This document shows, piece by piece, positions 1-8,420 of a stretch of DNA of 64,000 nucleotides. This DNA comes from an uncultured Clostridia bacterium (lineage in GTDB: Bacteria; Bacillota; Clostridia; Oscillospirales; Oscillospiraceae). The notes below the pieces were generated by a model that worked only from the letters and a program-made list of their open reading frames with translations, was not told the DNA's origin and did not search any database. The number at the start of each line of letters is the position of its first letter. Within the stretch, counting starts at the first letter, position 1. Position numbers and translations under genes: made by a program. Where the stretch lies: assembly GCA_930990965.1 (NCBI GenBank), contig CAKNRQ010000005.1, positions 17,321-81,320 of the forward strand. Reading direction: 5' to 3'.

Positions 1-514
1 GGCGGCTATGATTCAGGAACTCTTCCCCGACGCCACAAACGTGGGCCTGCTCTACTGCTCCGGTGAACCCAACAGCGTCTACCAGATCGAGACCATCACC
101 GGCTACCTCGAGGAAATGGGCTACACCTGCACCCCCTACGCCTTCACCGACGTAAACGACCTCTCCAGCGTCACTCAGATGGCCTGTGACAACTCCGACG
201 TCATTTACATTCCGACCGACAACACCGCTGCCGGCAACACTGAAACGATAGCAAACATAGTCCTCGCCGCTGGCGTGCCTGTAGTCGCCGGTGAGAGCGG
301 CATCTGCTCCGGCTGCGGCGTGGCTACGCTGTCGATAAGCTACTACGACATCGGCTACACCACCGGCGAGATGGCCGCCCAGATTCTACAGGGCGAAGCC
401 GACATCTCCACGATGCCCATTCAGAGCGCGCCGAATGTCACCAAGATGTACAACGCGACCAACTGCGAGACTCTCGGCATCACGATTCCCGAAGGCTACG
501 AGGCCATAGCATAA
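1..514 (+). CDS. ABC importer substrate-binding protein, TrpX type (partial, 5' end outside window)
   Basis: This is the C-terminal 170 or so residues of a periplasmic-type binding protein; the frame is open to base 1, so the start lies upstream. It aligns almost residue for residue with the C-terminal half of the full-length paralogue at 2718-3704, sharing the LYCSGEPNSVYQ, AFTDVNDLSSVTQ and GICSGCGVAT stretches. The family (ABC sugar/aromatic amino acid binding, TrpX/YtfQ-like, PF04392) captures ligand outside the membrane and hands it to a permease. It is followed after a short stem-loop by the permease and ATPase genes, so it is the first visible gene of a three-component importer. The ligand cannot be read from sequence; tryptophan or tyrosine is only a family-based suggestion. 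Confidence 0.85.
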   Translation, partial: AAMIQELFPDATNVGLLYCSGEPNSVYQIETITGYLEEMGYTCTPYAFTDVNDLSSVTQMACDNSDVIYIPTDNTAAGNTETIANIVLAAGVPVVAGESGICSGCGVATLSISYYDIGYTTGEMAAQILQGEADISTMPIQSAPNVTKMYNATNCETLGITIPEGYEAIA

Positions 515-533
515 CAGAAAACAAAAGCGGCGC

Positions 534-552
534 GGGAAGGCTCTGCCTTCCC
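534..552 (+). terminator. Intercistronic stem-loop between binding-protein and permease genes
   Basis: GGGAAGGC and GCCTTCCC form a perfect 8-bp stem around a TCT loop, 20 bases after the binding-protein stop and 27 bases before the permease start. There is no T-tract, so I read it as an mRNA-stabilising or partial attenuating stem and not a full terminator. Similar stems follow the binding-protein genes at 38811-38836 and 46695-46722. Confidence 0.5.
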
Positions 553-578
553 CGTGGCCGCGAAATCCGGAGGACAAC

Positions 579-1550
579 ATGGAATTCTTGCAATCGTTAG
601 TAAACTCCCTGCCGGGCGTACTCGGCCAGGGACTTATCTGGGGCCTGATGGCCATGGGCGTATACATCACCTACCGTGTGCTCGACATAGCTGACCTCAC
701 AGTTGACGGCACATTGGGCTTCGGCGGTGCGGTGTGCGTCCTGCTAACAGTCAACGGCGTCAACGTCTGGCTTGCGACGCTGATAGCGATGCTCGCCGGT
801 ATGCTCGCCGGACTGGTAACCGGCCTCTTCCACACGAAATGCGGAATTCCGGCCATTCTCGCCGGCATCCTGACGCAGCTCGCGCTCTATTCCGTGAACC
901 TGCGAGTCATGGGCTGGGGCACCAGCGCCGGTACTCAGGCCACGCTCGCGGTGAGCGTAGACAAGTACGACCTGATTCTCTCGAGCCGCTACGTGCGCGA
1001 CTGGAGTGAAAACCTGATAAACAACCCCATTGTCGTTATGATACCTGTCACCGCTGTGGTAGTAGCGATACTTTGGTGGTACTTTAAAACCGAGAGCGGC
1101 AGCGCGTTGCGCGCCACGGGCGCCAACCGCCAGATGGCCCGGGCACAGGGCATCAACACCTCCACCGCAACCGTCATCGGCCTGATGATCTCAAACGGCC
1201 TGGTCGGCCTGGCCGGCGGTCTGCTGGCCCAGTATCAGGGCAGCAGCAGCGTCGATATGGGCCGCGGCGCCATAGTCATCGGCCTTGCCGCGGTCATCAT
1301 CGGAGAAGTGCTCCTGCGTGGTCACGGCAAAGTGCTTGTCGGGCTCCTGGGCTGCACGCTCGGCTCCATTGTATACTACTTCGTCATCCAGATAGTGCTC
1401 AGGCTCGGCCTCGGCACCAACGACCTCAAACTTTTCACCGCACTCATAGTCGCGCTCTTCCTCGCCGTCCCCTACTGGAAGGGCAAAGCCGCCACCGCGC
1501 GTAAGCGCTCCGTCAATTCCAAGGAGGAAAAGAACAATGCTCGAGCTTAA
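579..1550 (+). CDS. ABC importer permease, TrpY/branched-chain type
   Basis: This 323-residue, highly hydrophobic protein has about eight to nine membrane segments and the layout of the branched-chain-amino-acid-type permease family (PF02653, COG4120). It has the QGLIWGLMAMGVYITYRVLDIADLTVDG-like entry region typical of the TrpY subgroup, and a cytosolic GSALRATGANRQMARAQGI loop that would dock on the ATPase. The start ATG is preceded by CCGGAGGA. Its 3' end overlaps the ATPase start by 14 bp, which suggests translational coupling. It forms the membrane channel for the ligand captured by the upstream and/or downstream binding protein. Confidence 0.9.
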   Translation: MEFLQSLVNSLPGVLGQGLIWGLMAMGVYITYRVLDIADLTVDGTLGFGGAVCVLLTVNGVNVWLATLIAMLAGMLAGLVTGLFHTKCGIPAILAGILTQLALYSVNLRVMGWGTSAGTQATLAVSVDKYDLILSSRYVRDWSENLINNPIVVMIPVTAVVVAILWWYFKTESGSALRATGANRQMARAQGINTSTATVIGLMISNGLVGLAGGLLAQYQGSSSVDMGRGAIVIGLAAVIIGEVLLRGHGKVLVGLLGCTLGSIVYYFVIQIVLRLGLGTNDLKLFTALIVALFLAVPYWKGKAATARKRSVNSKEEKNNARA

Positions 1551-2334
1551 AAACGTCTCCAAGACTTTCAACCCCGGCACAATAAATGCCAAGACCGCGC
1601 TCAAGGGCCTGAATCTCTGCCTCAACGACGGCGACTTTGTCACGGTCATCGGCGGTAACGGCGCCGGCAAGAGCACCATGCTCAACGCCATCGCCGGCGT
1701 CTTCGACATAGACGGCGGCAGCATAAGCATCGACGGCAACGAGATCAGCCGTAAAAGCGAGCACAAGCGTGCGTCCATGATCGGCCGCGTATTCCAGGAC
1801 CCGATGATGGGCACGGCCCCGACCATGACCATCGAAGAGAACCTGGCCCTGGCCGCTCGCCGCGGCCGCCGCCGCACCCTCGCCTGGGGCATTAAGAAGA
1901 GCGAGCGCGAGCACTACCGCGACCAGCTCTCCCGCCTCGGCCTGGGCCTTGAAAACCGCCTTACCACCCGTGCGGGCCTGCTCTCCGGCGGCCAGCGCCA
2001 GGCGCTCACCCTGCTAATGGCCTCTCTCGTGCGCCCCAAGCTCCTGCTTCTTGACGAGCACACCGCCGCCCTCGACCCCGCCACGGCCGAGCGCGTTCTG
2101 GAGCTCAGCGACCAGATCGTTGAAGAGGGCCGTCTGACCACCCTCATGGTCACGCACAATATGCGCGACGCCATAGAGCACGGCAACCGCCTCATCATGA
2201 TGAGCGAGGGACGCATAGTCCTCGACATTTCCGGCGAAGAAAAGCGCCGCCTCACGGTCGACTCCCTGCTCGCTAAGTTCTCCAGAGCCGCCGGCGAAGA
2301 CCTTCTGACCGACCGCGTGCTTATAGGCGCATAA
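1537..2334 (+). CDS. ABC importer ATP-binding protein, TrpZ type
   Basis: This 265-residue ATPase belongs to the COG1101 group of ABC importers. It has Walker A GGNGAGKST near residue 47, the signature LLSGGQRQAL near residue 152 and a Walker B reading LLLLDEHTAALDP, with the catalytic Glu followed by His as is common in this subgroup. The AAAARRGRRRT-type insert before the signature is also typical. It starts inside the permease gene behind AAGGAGG. It would power uptake by the permease at 579-1550. The gene is followed directly by the hairpin array. Confidence 0.92.
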   Translation: MLELKNVSKTFNPGTINAKTALKGLNLCLNDGDFVTVIGGNGAGKSTMLNAIAGVFDIDGGSISIDGNEISRKSEHKRASMIGRVFQDPMMGTAPTMTIEENLALAARRGRRRTLAWGIKKSEREHYRDQLSRLGLGLENRLTTRAGLLSGGQRQALTLLMASLVRPKLLLLDEHTAALDPATAERVLELSDQIVEEGRLTTLMVTHNMRDAIEHGNRLIMMSEGRIVLDISGEEKRRLTVDSLLAKFSRAAGEDLLTDRVLIGA

Positions 2335-2717
2335 CATTCGTCTAAGGGGAACTTCGTCCCCCCTAGATGCCCGGCATAAATGCCGGGATACCTCCCTCGC
2401 CTTGCACGGCAAGGCGGTCGCGCCGCCGCGGCGAGGACAAAAGTTTTCGTCCACCTTTTACAAAAGGTGGCGGGTTCCAAGGGCAGCGCCCTTGGTCGCT
2501 CGCCGCAGCGAGCGAAACTCCCCAAATAATAAAGAAAGATCAGGAAGGGGTCCGGGGGAACCCTATCAAGGGGTTCCCCCGTTCGCCCGCCCAAGCGGGC
2601 GAAATAAGAATAAAGGTATAGGTAAGCAACTATGCACCCTGCCAGGGGGCACGGGTGCATTTTTGCGGCCCAAAATGGGCCAAATACAGCAAAATCCAAA
2701 GGAAAGAGGAAAAAACA
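2335..2717 (+). repeat. Hairpin-rich intergenic element (about ten consecutive perfect stem-loops)
   Basis: There is no gene in this 383-bp gap. It is a near-continuous chain of inverted repeats: 2342-2366, 2370-2387 (CCCGGCAT/ATGCCGGG), 2398-2416, 2435-2452, 2451-2470 (CCACCTTTT/AAAAGGTGG), 2477-2495 (CCAAGGGC/GCCCTTGG), 2496-2515 (TCGCTCGC/GCGAGCGA), 2554-2580 (GGGGGAACCC/GGGTTCCCCC), 2582-2603 (TTCGCCCGC/GCGGGCGAA) and 2632-2660. The last is followed by five T residues and looks like a rho-independent terminator or attenuator before the second binding-protein gene. Short open frames here are products of the repeats. I infer a mosaic intergenic repeat of the kind found dispersed in some gut Clostridia, but I could not confirm other copies. 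Confidence 0.75.
2632..2665 (+). terminator. Rho-independent terminator/attenuator before second binding-protein gene
   Basis: ATGCACCC and GGGTGCAT pair around a C/G-rich loop and are followed by TTTTT. It lies 53 bases before the ATG at 2718. No sigma-A promoter is evident after it, so it probably limits read-through from the transporter operon into the second binding-protein gene. Confidence 0.6.
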
Positions 2718-3704
2718 ATGCGCAAGAAACTGCTCTCCGCGGCCGTGGCCGCCGTCATGACGCTCTCGCTCGCCGCCTGTGGCACCGCCACACCGACGGA
2801 AACCGACGACGCGAGCGCCGAGAACCCCGATGCCTATATAGTCGGCATCTGCGAACAGATGGAACACGTCTCACTCAGCGAAGCCACGCGCGGCTTTAAG
2901 GACGCGCTCATCGAGCTGTTGGGCGAAGAGAACGTGGTCTTCCGTGAGCAGAATGCCAACGGAGAGCAGAACGCCTGCGGAACTATAATAGACGGCTTCG
3001 TCAGTGACGAAGTTGACCTTATCCTCGCCAATGCCACCTGGCCGCTGCAGGCCGCAGCCAGCGCAACCGCCGATATCCCCGTGCTCGGCACGTCCATAAC
3101 CGACTACGGTACCGCCCTCGGCATCGAGGACTTCTCCGGTACCGTCGGCAACAACATCTCCGGCACCAGCGACCTCGTCGATCTCGAGGGCCAGGCCGGA
3201 GTGCTCCAGGAGCTCTTCCCCGACGCCGAGAATGTGGGCCTGCTCTATTGCTCTGGTGAACCCAACAGCGTCTATCAGGTTGAGACCGTGCGCGGCTATC
3301 TCGAAGACATGGGCTATACCTGCGAAGTCTACGCCTTCACCGACGTGAACGACCTCTCCAGCGTCACCCAGACCGCCTGCGATAACTCTGACGTACTCTA
3401 TATACCCACTGACAACACCGTCGCCTCCAACACCGAGGCCGTGGCCAATGTCGCCATGGCCGCCGGAGTCCCCATCGTGGGCGGCGATCCCGGCATCTGC
3501 TCCGGCTGCGGCGTGGCCACCATCGCCACCGACTACTATGAGCTCGGCCGCATCACCGGCGAAATGGCCGCCAAAATCCTCACCGGCGAAGCCGACGTCT
3601 CCACCATGCCCATAGAGTACGGCGTCATGGAGAAGCTCTATAACCCCGCCAACTGCGAAGCCCTGAATATCACCGTCCCCGAAGGCTACACCGCCGTCGA
3701 GTAA
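2718..3704 (+). CDS. ABC importer substrate-binding lipoprotein, TrpX type (second copy)
   Basis: This is a 328-residue extracytoplasmic binding protein. It begins with MRKKLLSAAVAAVM and a lipobox LAAC, so it should be a diacylglycerol-anchored lipoprotein with the acylated Cys near residue 22. The start is ATG 2718 behind AGGAAAGAGG; an upstream in-frame start at 2655 would run through the terminator stem and is rejected. The C-terminal half is about 75 percent identical by eye to the partial gene at 1-514. It lies after the permease/ATPase pair with no transporter genes of its own, so two binding proteins probably share one membrane complex, perhaps with different ligands or affinities. 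Confidence 0.9.
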   Translation: MRKKLLSAAVAAVMTLSLAACGTATPTETDDASAENPDAYIVGICEQMEHVSLSEATRGFKDALIELLGEENVVFREQNANGEQNACGTIIDGFVSDEVDLILANATWPLQAAASATADIPVLGTSITDYGTALGIEDFSGTVGNNISGTSDLVDLEGQAGVLQELFPDAENVGLLYCSGEPNSVYQVETVRGYLEDMGYTCEVYAFTDVNDLSSVTQTACDNSDVLYIPTDNTVASNTEAVANVAMAAGVPIVGGDPGICSGCGVATIATDYYELGRITGEMAAKILTGEADVSTMPIEYGVMEKLYNPANCEALNITVPEGYTAVE

Positions 3705-3724
3705 AACAAATAATTGACGCCTGC

Positions 3725-3768
3725 GCCTCCCCGTGTTATCCTACACTTGTAGGACAGCGCGGGGAGGC
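3725..3768 (+). promoter_or_regulatory. Long stem-loop overlapping the Shine-Dalgarno of the next gene
   Basis: GCCTCCCCG (3725-3733) pairs perfectly with CGGGGAGGC (3760-3768), and an inner TCCTAC/GTAGGA stem (3739-3744/3749-3754) extends it. The 3' arm contains GGGGAGG, the only good ribosome-binding site for the ATG at 3775. In RNA it would hide that site. It may also act as the terminator of the binding-protein gene, as TATTTTATG follows. Confidence 0.55.
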
Positions 3769-3774
3769 TATTTT

Positions 3775-4452
3775 ATGGAGGCAAAGAAAAAGCTCCGGCG
3801 GTGCAGCGCCGTCATAATTGTGCTCGCCACATTGCTGGCAGTCTGTACCCTGGGGCTCTTCATGCTCTGGCAGTGTTCTGTGCAGCTCGAAGCGCGCGGC
3901 GATGTCTACGAGAGTGGAGTATATGAGGCGCTGGAGGGCGTTACTGTAGTGTGGGAGCAGACCGCCGATGAGTTGAGTACAGAGCTTGGCATGCTCAGTT
4001 CGGGTGAACTGAGCTACGACGAGTTCGCGCTCATACTAGAGCGGCGCGAACGTATCGTACACGAAACCTTCCGCATACGTCTGGCCTGGTGGAATACCGT
4101 AACCTGCGGGCAGTCTGAGGCAGGCAGCTACGGCCCTGCAAAATATGGTGAGCTCAACTCGGAGCTCATGCGCCTACTGGCCCTGTTGGTGCCGGATCCC
4201 GTAGGCTTCAAGACGCTCACGAGCAGCGAGCTGGAACTACTGTCAGAGTGCTACGGCAACATATCCGAAGTGCTCAACTACCGGCGCGACTCCTTTATGG
4301 AGGTGCTGCGCGAGGATGATGCCACTGAATCGGAGCTCATATTTGCAGTTGAGCTCTTCGCCTCTGAGCTGGATGAGATAGAGCGCCTCGTGCTCCAACC
4401 CGGCTCCGACTCCGATGTTGACAGTTCGGTACGAAGGTTTCTAATTTATTAA
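3775..4452 (+). CDS. Membrane-anchored hypothetical protein
   Basis: I do not recognise this 225-residue protein. The basic N-terminus MEAKKKLRR is followed by one hydrophobic segment (about residues 12-33, ending in FMLW), which predicts an N-in, C-out anchor. The remaining 190 residues are acidic and look largely alpha-helical, rich in Glu and Leu, without cysteine pairs or a catalytic motif that I can name. ATG 3775 is chosen because GGGGAGG lies 7 bases upstream; an in-frame GTG at 3733 would place the start inside the stem-loop. It could be an extracellular sensor or chaperone-like domain, but nothing in its neighbours settles this. Confidence 0.7.
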   Translation: MEAKKKLRRCSAVIIVLATLLAVCTLGLFMLWQCSVQLEARGDVYESGVYEALEGVTVVWEQTADELSTELGMLSSGELSYDEFALILERRERIVHETFRIRLAWWNTVTCGQSEAGSYGPAKYGELNSELMRLLALLVPDPVGFKTLTSSELELLSECYGNISEVLNYRRDSFMEVLREDDATESELIFAVELFASELDEIERLVLQPGSDSDVDSSVRRFLIY

Positions 4453-4484
4453 CAGTTAGTTCGCTGTTTTTTACATGTTTCAAC

Positions 4485-4513
4485 TTGATTTAGAGGCCAG
4501 TATAGGTTATTAT
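4485..4513 (+). promoter_or_regulatory. Sigma-A type promoter for the CBS-domain gene
   Basis: TTGATT (4485-4490), a 17-base spacer and TATTAT (4508-4513) make a good vegetative promoter 120 bases before the CBS gene. The leader between them has a small stem (ACAGC...GCTGT, about 4532-4549) and a second, unused-looking GGAGGTG at 4566-4572. Confidence 0.55.
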
Positions 4514-4633
4514 ATATAAGGAAGCGCAATACAGCCCCCGCGGTGCTGTGCAATTTTGCATGAATGGAGGTGAATTCGGCATTTGCGCCGGGCGCGGCTG
4601 GCAAAACTAAATCAACAGTCAGGAAGGTCAGAC

Positions 4634-5062
4634 ATGAACATTCCTAAAATACTCACACCCAAAGCAATGACCGCTTATCTGAGCGCAGATGATACAGTCC
4701 GTCAGGGGCTTGAAGTCATGCGCCGTCATGGATACACAGCCATACCGGTGCTCAACGACCGGGGCGAGTACATAGGCTGCATAACCGAGGGTGACTTTCT
4801 CTGGCACATACTTGCCACGGGGACAACCTCCCTCAAGCACCAGGAGCAGTACAGAATCGCGGACCTTGTCCGGCAGGATTTCTGCCCTCCGCTCGGCATT
4901 GCCGCCGATGACGAAGAGGTCATCGAGGCAGTTTTGCAGCAGAACTTTGTGCCTATAGTGGATGACCGAGGCTGCTTCTGCGGCATAGTAACGCGCCGCA
5001 GCGTGATTGCGGCCCTGGCAGGGGCCGAGGTTGATCTGATTGGCAAAACAATCTGCAAATAA
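4634..5062 (+). CDS. Tandem CBS-domain protein
   Basis: This 142-residue protein consists of two CBS domains and little else. The first spans about residues 5-60 (HGYTAIPVLNDRGEYIGCITEGD) and the second about 75-135 (NFVPIVDDRGCFCGIVTRR). Such stand-alone Bateman modules bind adenosine nucleotides and regulate partner proteins in the cytosol. ATG 4634 is chosen with AGGAAGG 7 bases upstream; an in-frame TTG at 4583 with GGAGGTG before it would add 17 basic residues and cannot be excluded. Its target is not visible; the orphan membrane protein upstream is a possible neighbour but has its own signals. Confidence 0.88.
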   Translation: MNIPKILTPKAMTAYLSADDTVRQGLEVMRRHGYTAIPVLNDRGEYIGCITEGDFLWHILATGTTSLKHQEQYRIADLVRQDFCPPLGIAADDEEVIEAVLQQNFVPIVDDRGCFCGIVTRRSVIAALAGAEVDLIGKTICK

Positions 5063-5098
5063 TTAGATTAAAAATAGTAAACCTCGGGTGCATTATAT

Positions 5099-5242
5099 TG
5101 AACTGCCCCAGATTATACAGACAGTAAAAAATACCCCTGGAAGGAAAAATTGAGATTTAAGCGGAGAGACGTCGCGCAAGCGGGTCTCTCCGCTTAAATT
5201 TTCATATTCCTTTGTGCTGTCTGTATATCTTGGGGCAGTTCA
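5099..5242. mobile_element. MITE-like nested palindrome (144 bp)
   Basis: Terminal inverted repeats of about 24 bp (5100-5123 and 5218-5241) begin TGAACTGCCCC and read inward to ATACAGACA, with only a small internal mismatch. Inside them a perfect 15-bp stem (5156-5170 with 5184-5198, TTTAAGCGGAGAGAC) surrounds a 13-base loop. The end sequence resembles IS3-family terminal repeats as I recall them, so a non-autonomous miniature element is likely. No clear target duplication is seen. It sits between the CBS gene and the decayed lysR, and could now serve as a bidirectional terminator. Confidence 0.55.
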
Positions 5243-5331
5243 TTAAAACGGGCGTTGCTTTTAGTTTACATAACTCGTTACGGACAATGAATTCACCTTG
5301 CTGTTGTCAATAAAGCTGAACAGCATCACTT

Positions 5332-6197
5332 TTACCACTGCTTAAAAAAGTCAATAAACTCCTTGGCCTCTTTGGAGGGCTTGCGATATGTCAATGTAAC
5401 CAGTCCAACCTCCCACACATTGGGCGGGTCTTCAGGTATCAGGGTTACCTCTTCCGGCATGCTGGCAGGTTCACCGATATAGAAGCTGATGCCTGCATTC
5501 TTCTGACACAGATTGTATATAAGCTGAGTGTCAGAGCTGCGCATGATTATATTGGGCACAAATCCAGCCTTCTGACAGCGTGTATTAAACCCCTCACCGC
5601 ATTTGTTGTCCTCATCTATGGTAATAAATTATTCGTCCTGCAACTGAGAAACGTGAATTTTATTACAGACGGACAGGGGGTTATCTGTGGAAATGAGGAA
5701 ATAAACCGGCAGTTGTTTCATAACGTGGACGGTAAAAACTTCGGTGTCGATGGGCAGCGCGCAAAAGCCACATCGGCCTTCCCACTGGCGAGCGCGCTCT
5801 CACACTGTATGTCCGATGCTTGGTGGAGATTGATGTTCATCTCCGGGTGCAACTGCCTGAACACATCAAAGTAGTCCAAAGGAAAAACGTTTATCATTCC
5901 TGTGGGAATATACACATTAAGTACGGCTTTGTTTTTACCCTGTATATTTGAAATCTGTTCAATAACGCTGTTGTATTCCCCAACTATTCTGAGGGCACTG
6001 TTGAGCAGCAGCTTGCCGTATTCAGTCAGCTCAAGCTTTGCATTTTCCCGTATGAACAGCGGAACCGACAGCTCTTCCTCCATGCGTCCTATTATCTTAC
6101 TTATCCCCTGCTGCGAAACTATCATCTGATTTGCGGCTTTAGTGAAGCTCATGTAGCGGCACACAGTTATAAAACAGTTTAATTGGTATATGTTCAC
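5332..6197 (-). pseudogene. LysR-family transcriptional regulator, disrupted
   Basis: The first part reads as a LysR helix-turn-helix (MNIYQLNCFITVCRYMSFT, then AANQMIVSQQGISKIIGRME) and runs into the effector domain to about 5770. There a one-base deletion shifts the frame; the correct continuation (LPIDTEVFTVHVMKQLPVYF) is in the next frame. A TAA at 5631-5629 then interrupts it, after which the remaining effector domain (ITIDEDNKCGEGFNTRCQK, PNIIMRSSDTQLIYNLCQKN) is readable to the stop at 5332. Total length would be about 288 residues, normal for LysR. It is divergent from the flavoenzyme cluster and was presumably its regulator. Confidence 0.88.
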
Positions 6198-6461
6198 ACG
6201 GCTCTCCCCAAAGTTTTTTATATTGAGTGGTTATCTTTACGTAAATTTTATAACGAATCCCGTAGAAATTCAACCAGCTGTGCAAATTATTGTTTGCCGG
6301 TTCAGGGTCTGTCTCCTTGTCTGTGCGTAAGTTCGGGCTTGGTCACAACCTTTTGGTTGTGACCACACAGAAAATGTGGTTATGTAATTAACAATCTTGA
6401 CAAGTTACAATATTAACAAGCAAGCGGGGTAACCGACTGCAACAGTCAAGGAGGAAGACAA
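6198..6461. promoter_or_regulatory. Divergent control region of the decayed LysR/flavoenzyme cluster
   Basis: This 264-bp gap holds a perfect 10-bp inverted repeat GGTCACAACC-TTTT-GGTTGTGACC (6341-6364), a plausible operator or stem in the leader of the plus-strand cluster. A TTGACA is present at 6397-6402 but without a well-placed -10. AAGGAGGA precedes the ATG at 6462. I see no gene in it. Confidence 0.5.
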
Positions 6462-8406
6462 ATGTACAAGACAAAATACCCTCATCTGGCCGAACCTCTG
6501 AAATTGGGTCACAGTGGAATCATCCTTAAGAACAGGATAACCTGGCCCCCCAGTGGAACTTCATGGCAAGCTATGACAACCACATAACCAGGGAGTGCGT
6601 AGAAGCAATCATACCCTTTGCCAAAGGCGGCTCCTCGGTTGTAGCCATGGGCAGCGGCTTTATCAATAAAGAGCTTCCGGCCGCATGTCACCATGTACCC
6701 GCATGAGCGATCCCCACATAGTCGTAACACTGTCCCAGTGGGTTGAAGCTGCTCGCAGATGGGGTGCTAAAGCTGAAGTTGAGTTGGTACCCGTCGCCTC
6801 ATACTTTGGTACTCACGAAGTTGAAAGCTCCGTCGGCATCCCCATGGACATCGACATTAATATTCTCACGCACGATGAAATTAAGCAGTTCATTGAAGAC
6901 TATGCCGTCGCAGCGCGTCACGCTATGAAGGCCGGCGTTGATATCATAAATGTACATGGTGCTCACGGCCAGCTCCCGGCACTGCTCTTTAATCCTGTTT
7001 TCAACAAGCGCACTGACGAATACGGTGCCCAGAACTTTGAAAACCGCTGCCGCTTTGCAGTTGAACTTCTGGACGCCATTCGCGCCGAAGTGGGTAATAA
7101 CTGTGCAATTGAGTACCGACTGAGCTGCACCGACATCGTCGAGGGCTCTCCCAGTGTGGAAGAAGTCATTGAGTTTGCAAAAGTTATCCAGGGAAAGATT
7201 GACATGCTACTGATTTCCCGCGGCTGCCTGGCCATCAACAAACTCATGCCGCTCATACTACCTTGCACCTACATAGACCACGGCATAAATATCGAATATG
7301 CCGCCAAGTTCAATGCCGCACTGGACATCCCCGTCGGTGTCGTCGGTGCTGTTACCTTCGAGCAGGCCGAGGAAGCTGTTGCAAGCGGCAAGGTTGAGTA
7401 TGTCGCCATGGGCCGCCAGAACATTGCCGACCCCGACTGCGTAAACAAGGCTCTGCACGGGCATGAAGATGACATATGCCCCTGCATCCGCTGCAACACC
7501 TGCATCAGCCGCAGCCACTTCTTCATGAAGCCTCCCCGCTGCGCCGCTAATCCGAAGTACAACAGGGGTATGGATTACAATTACATGCCGCCGATAACGA
7601 AGCAGAAAAAAGTTGCCATTATAGGTGGTGGCCCTGCAGGCATTGAGGCAGCACGTGTTGCGGCTGAGCGCGGACACGACGTCACCCTCTTTGGGAAGAG
7701 CGATATACTCGGTGGTGTGTTCCGCGACGCCGGCGCGGCCCCATTCAAAGAGGATCTACGCAAGTACCTAGCCTATGTCATCCGCAAAGCCCACGAGCAA
7801 AAGAATCTCACCATCCGTATGAACACTGAGGCCACTCCTGAAATGCTCGACGCCGAGGGATTCGAAGCCGCCATTATCGCCATCGGCAACGTACCTTTCT
7901 ACCCCACTTGGCTCAGCTGCAAAGATCCCGGCCGCGTTGTGCTTGTCAACGACATTGACAGCGGAGCTGCACAGGCTGGTAAGGATATAGTTATCGTCGG
8001 CGCCGGTATCACCGGACTGGAAACCGCTCTGCGTTTTGCGCGTCTCGGCCGCAACGTAACTGTCATCGACATGCTTGACCGCGAGCACATCGGACAGACC
8101 GTCGCACCCATAAACGCCTATGCCCTCTTTGACCTGCTCGACGAGGAGCGTTGGACCCTTATGTGCGAGACCAAGCTTGCCGATGTCACTGATGAAGGCG
8201 TAATTATAGAGGACAAGGATGGCAATAGGCAGACACTCAGCGCCGACACTGTTATCCTGGCTATGGGCGGCAAGCCGAACACCGACGCAATCCGCGCCTT
8301 TGAGCACGCCATCCCCGAGACCTATGTCGTTGGAGACTGCAATGGCCAGCTCGGCAATCTCTGGAATTCTGTGACCACCGCCTTTGACGCGGCTATGGTA
8401 CTTTAA
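6462..8406 (+). pseudogene. NADH:flavin oxidoreductase / 2-enoate reductase-like, N-terminally frameshifted
   Basis: The reading begins at ATG 6462 behind AAGGAGGA (MYKTKYPHLAEPLKLGHSG, NRITWPP). It then needs a shift near the C-run at 6546-6551 to continue as WNFMASYDNHITRECVEAII, and another near 6700 to enter the long frame (MSDPHIVVTLSQWVEAARRW) that is open to 8406. The intact part has the Old Yellow Enzyme barrel (HGAHGQLPALLFNPVFNKRTDEYG-like FMN site), the iron-sulfur motif CPCIRCNTC with a further Cys before AANPKYN, and FAD/NAD domains (GGGPAGIEAA, GAGITGLETA, VVGDC). Family members (2-enoate reductase, BaiCD/BaiH, 2,4-dienoyl-CoA reductase) reduce activated alkenes. Both shifts behave as one-base deletions. 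A sequencing error is possible, but its neighbours are also damaged. Confidence 0.85.
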
Positions 8407-8420
8407 TAGGAGCAGGTCCA

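Noticed and set aside
2335..2717. CRISPR array
   Set aside because: The stems differ in sequence and spacing; there is no repeated unit with spacers and no cas gene nearby.
2367..2899. Short open frames within the hairpin array
   Set aside because: They are made of the inverted repeats themselves, lack ribosome-binding sites and run into the binding-protein gene in another frame.
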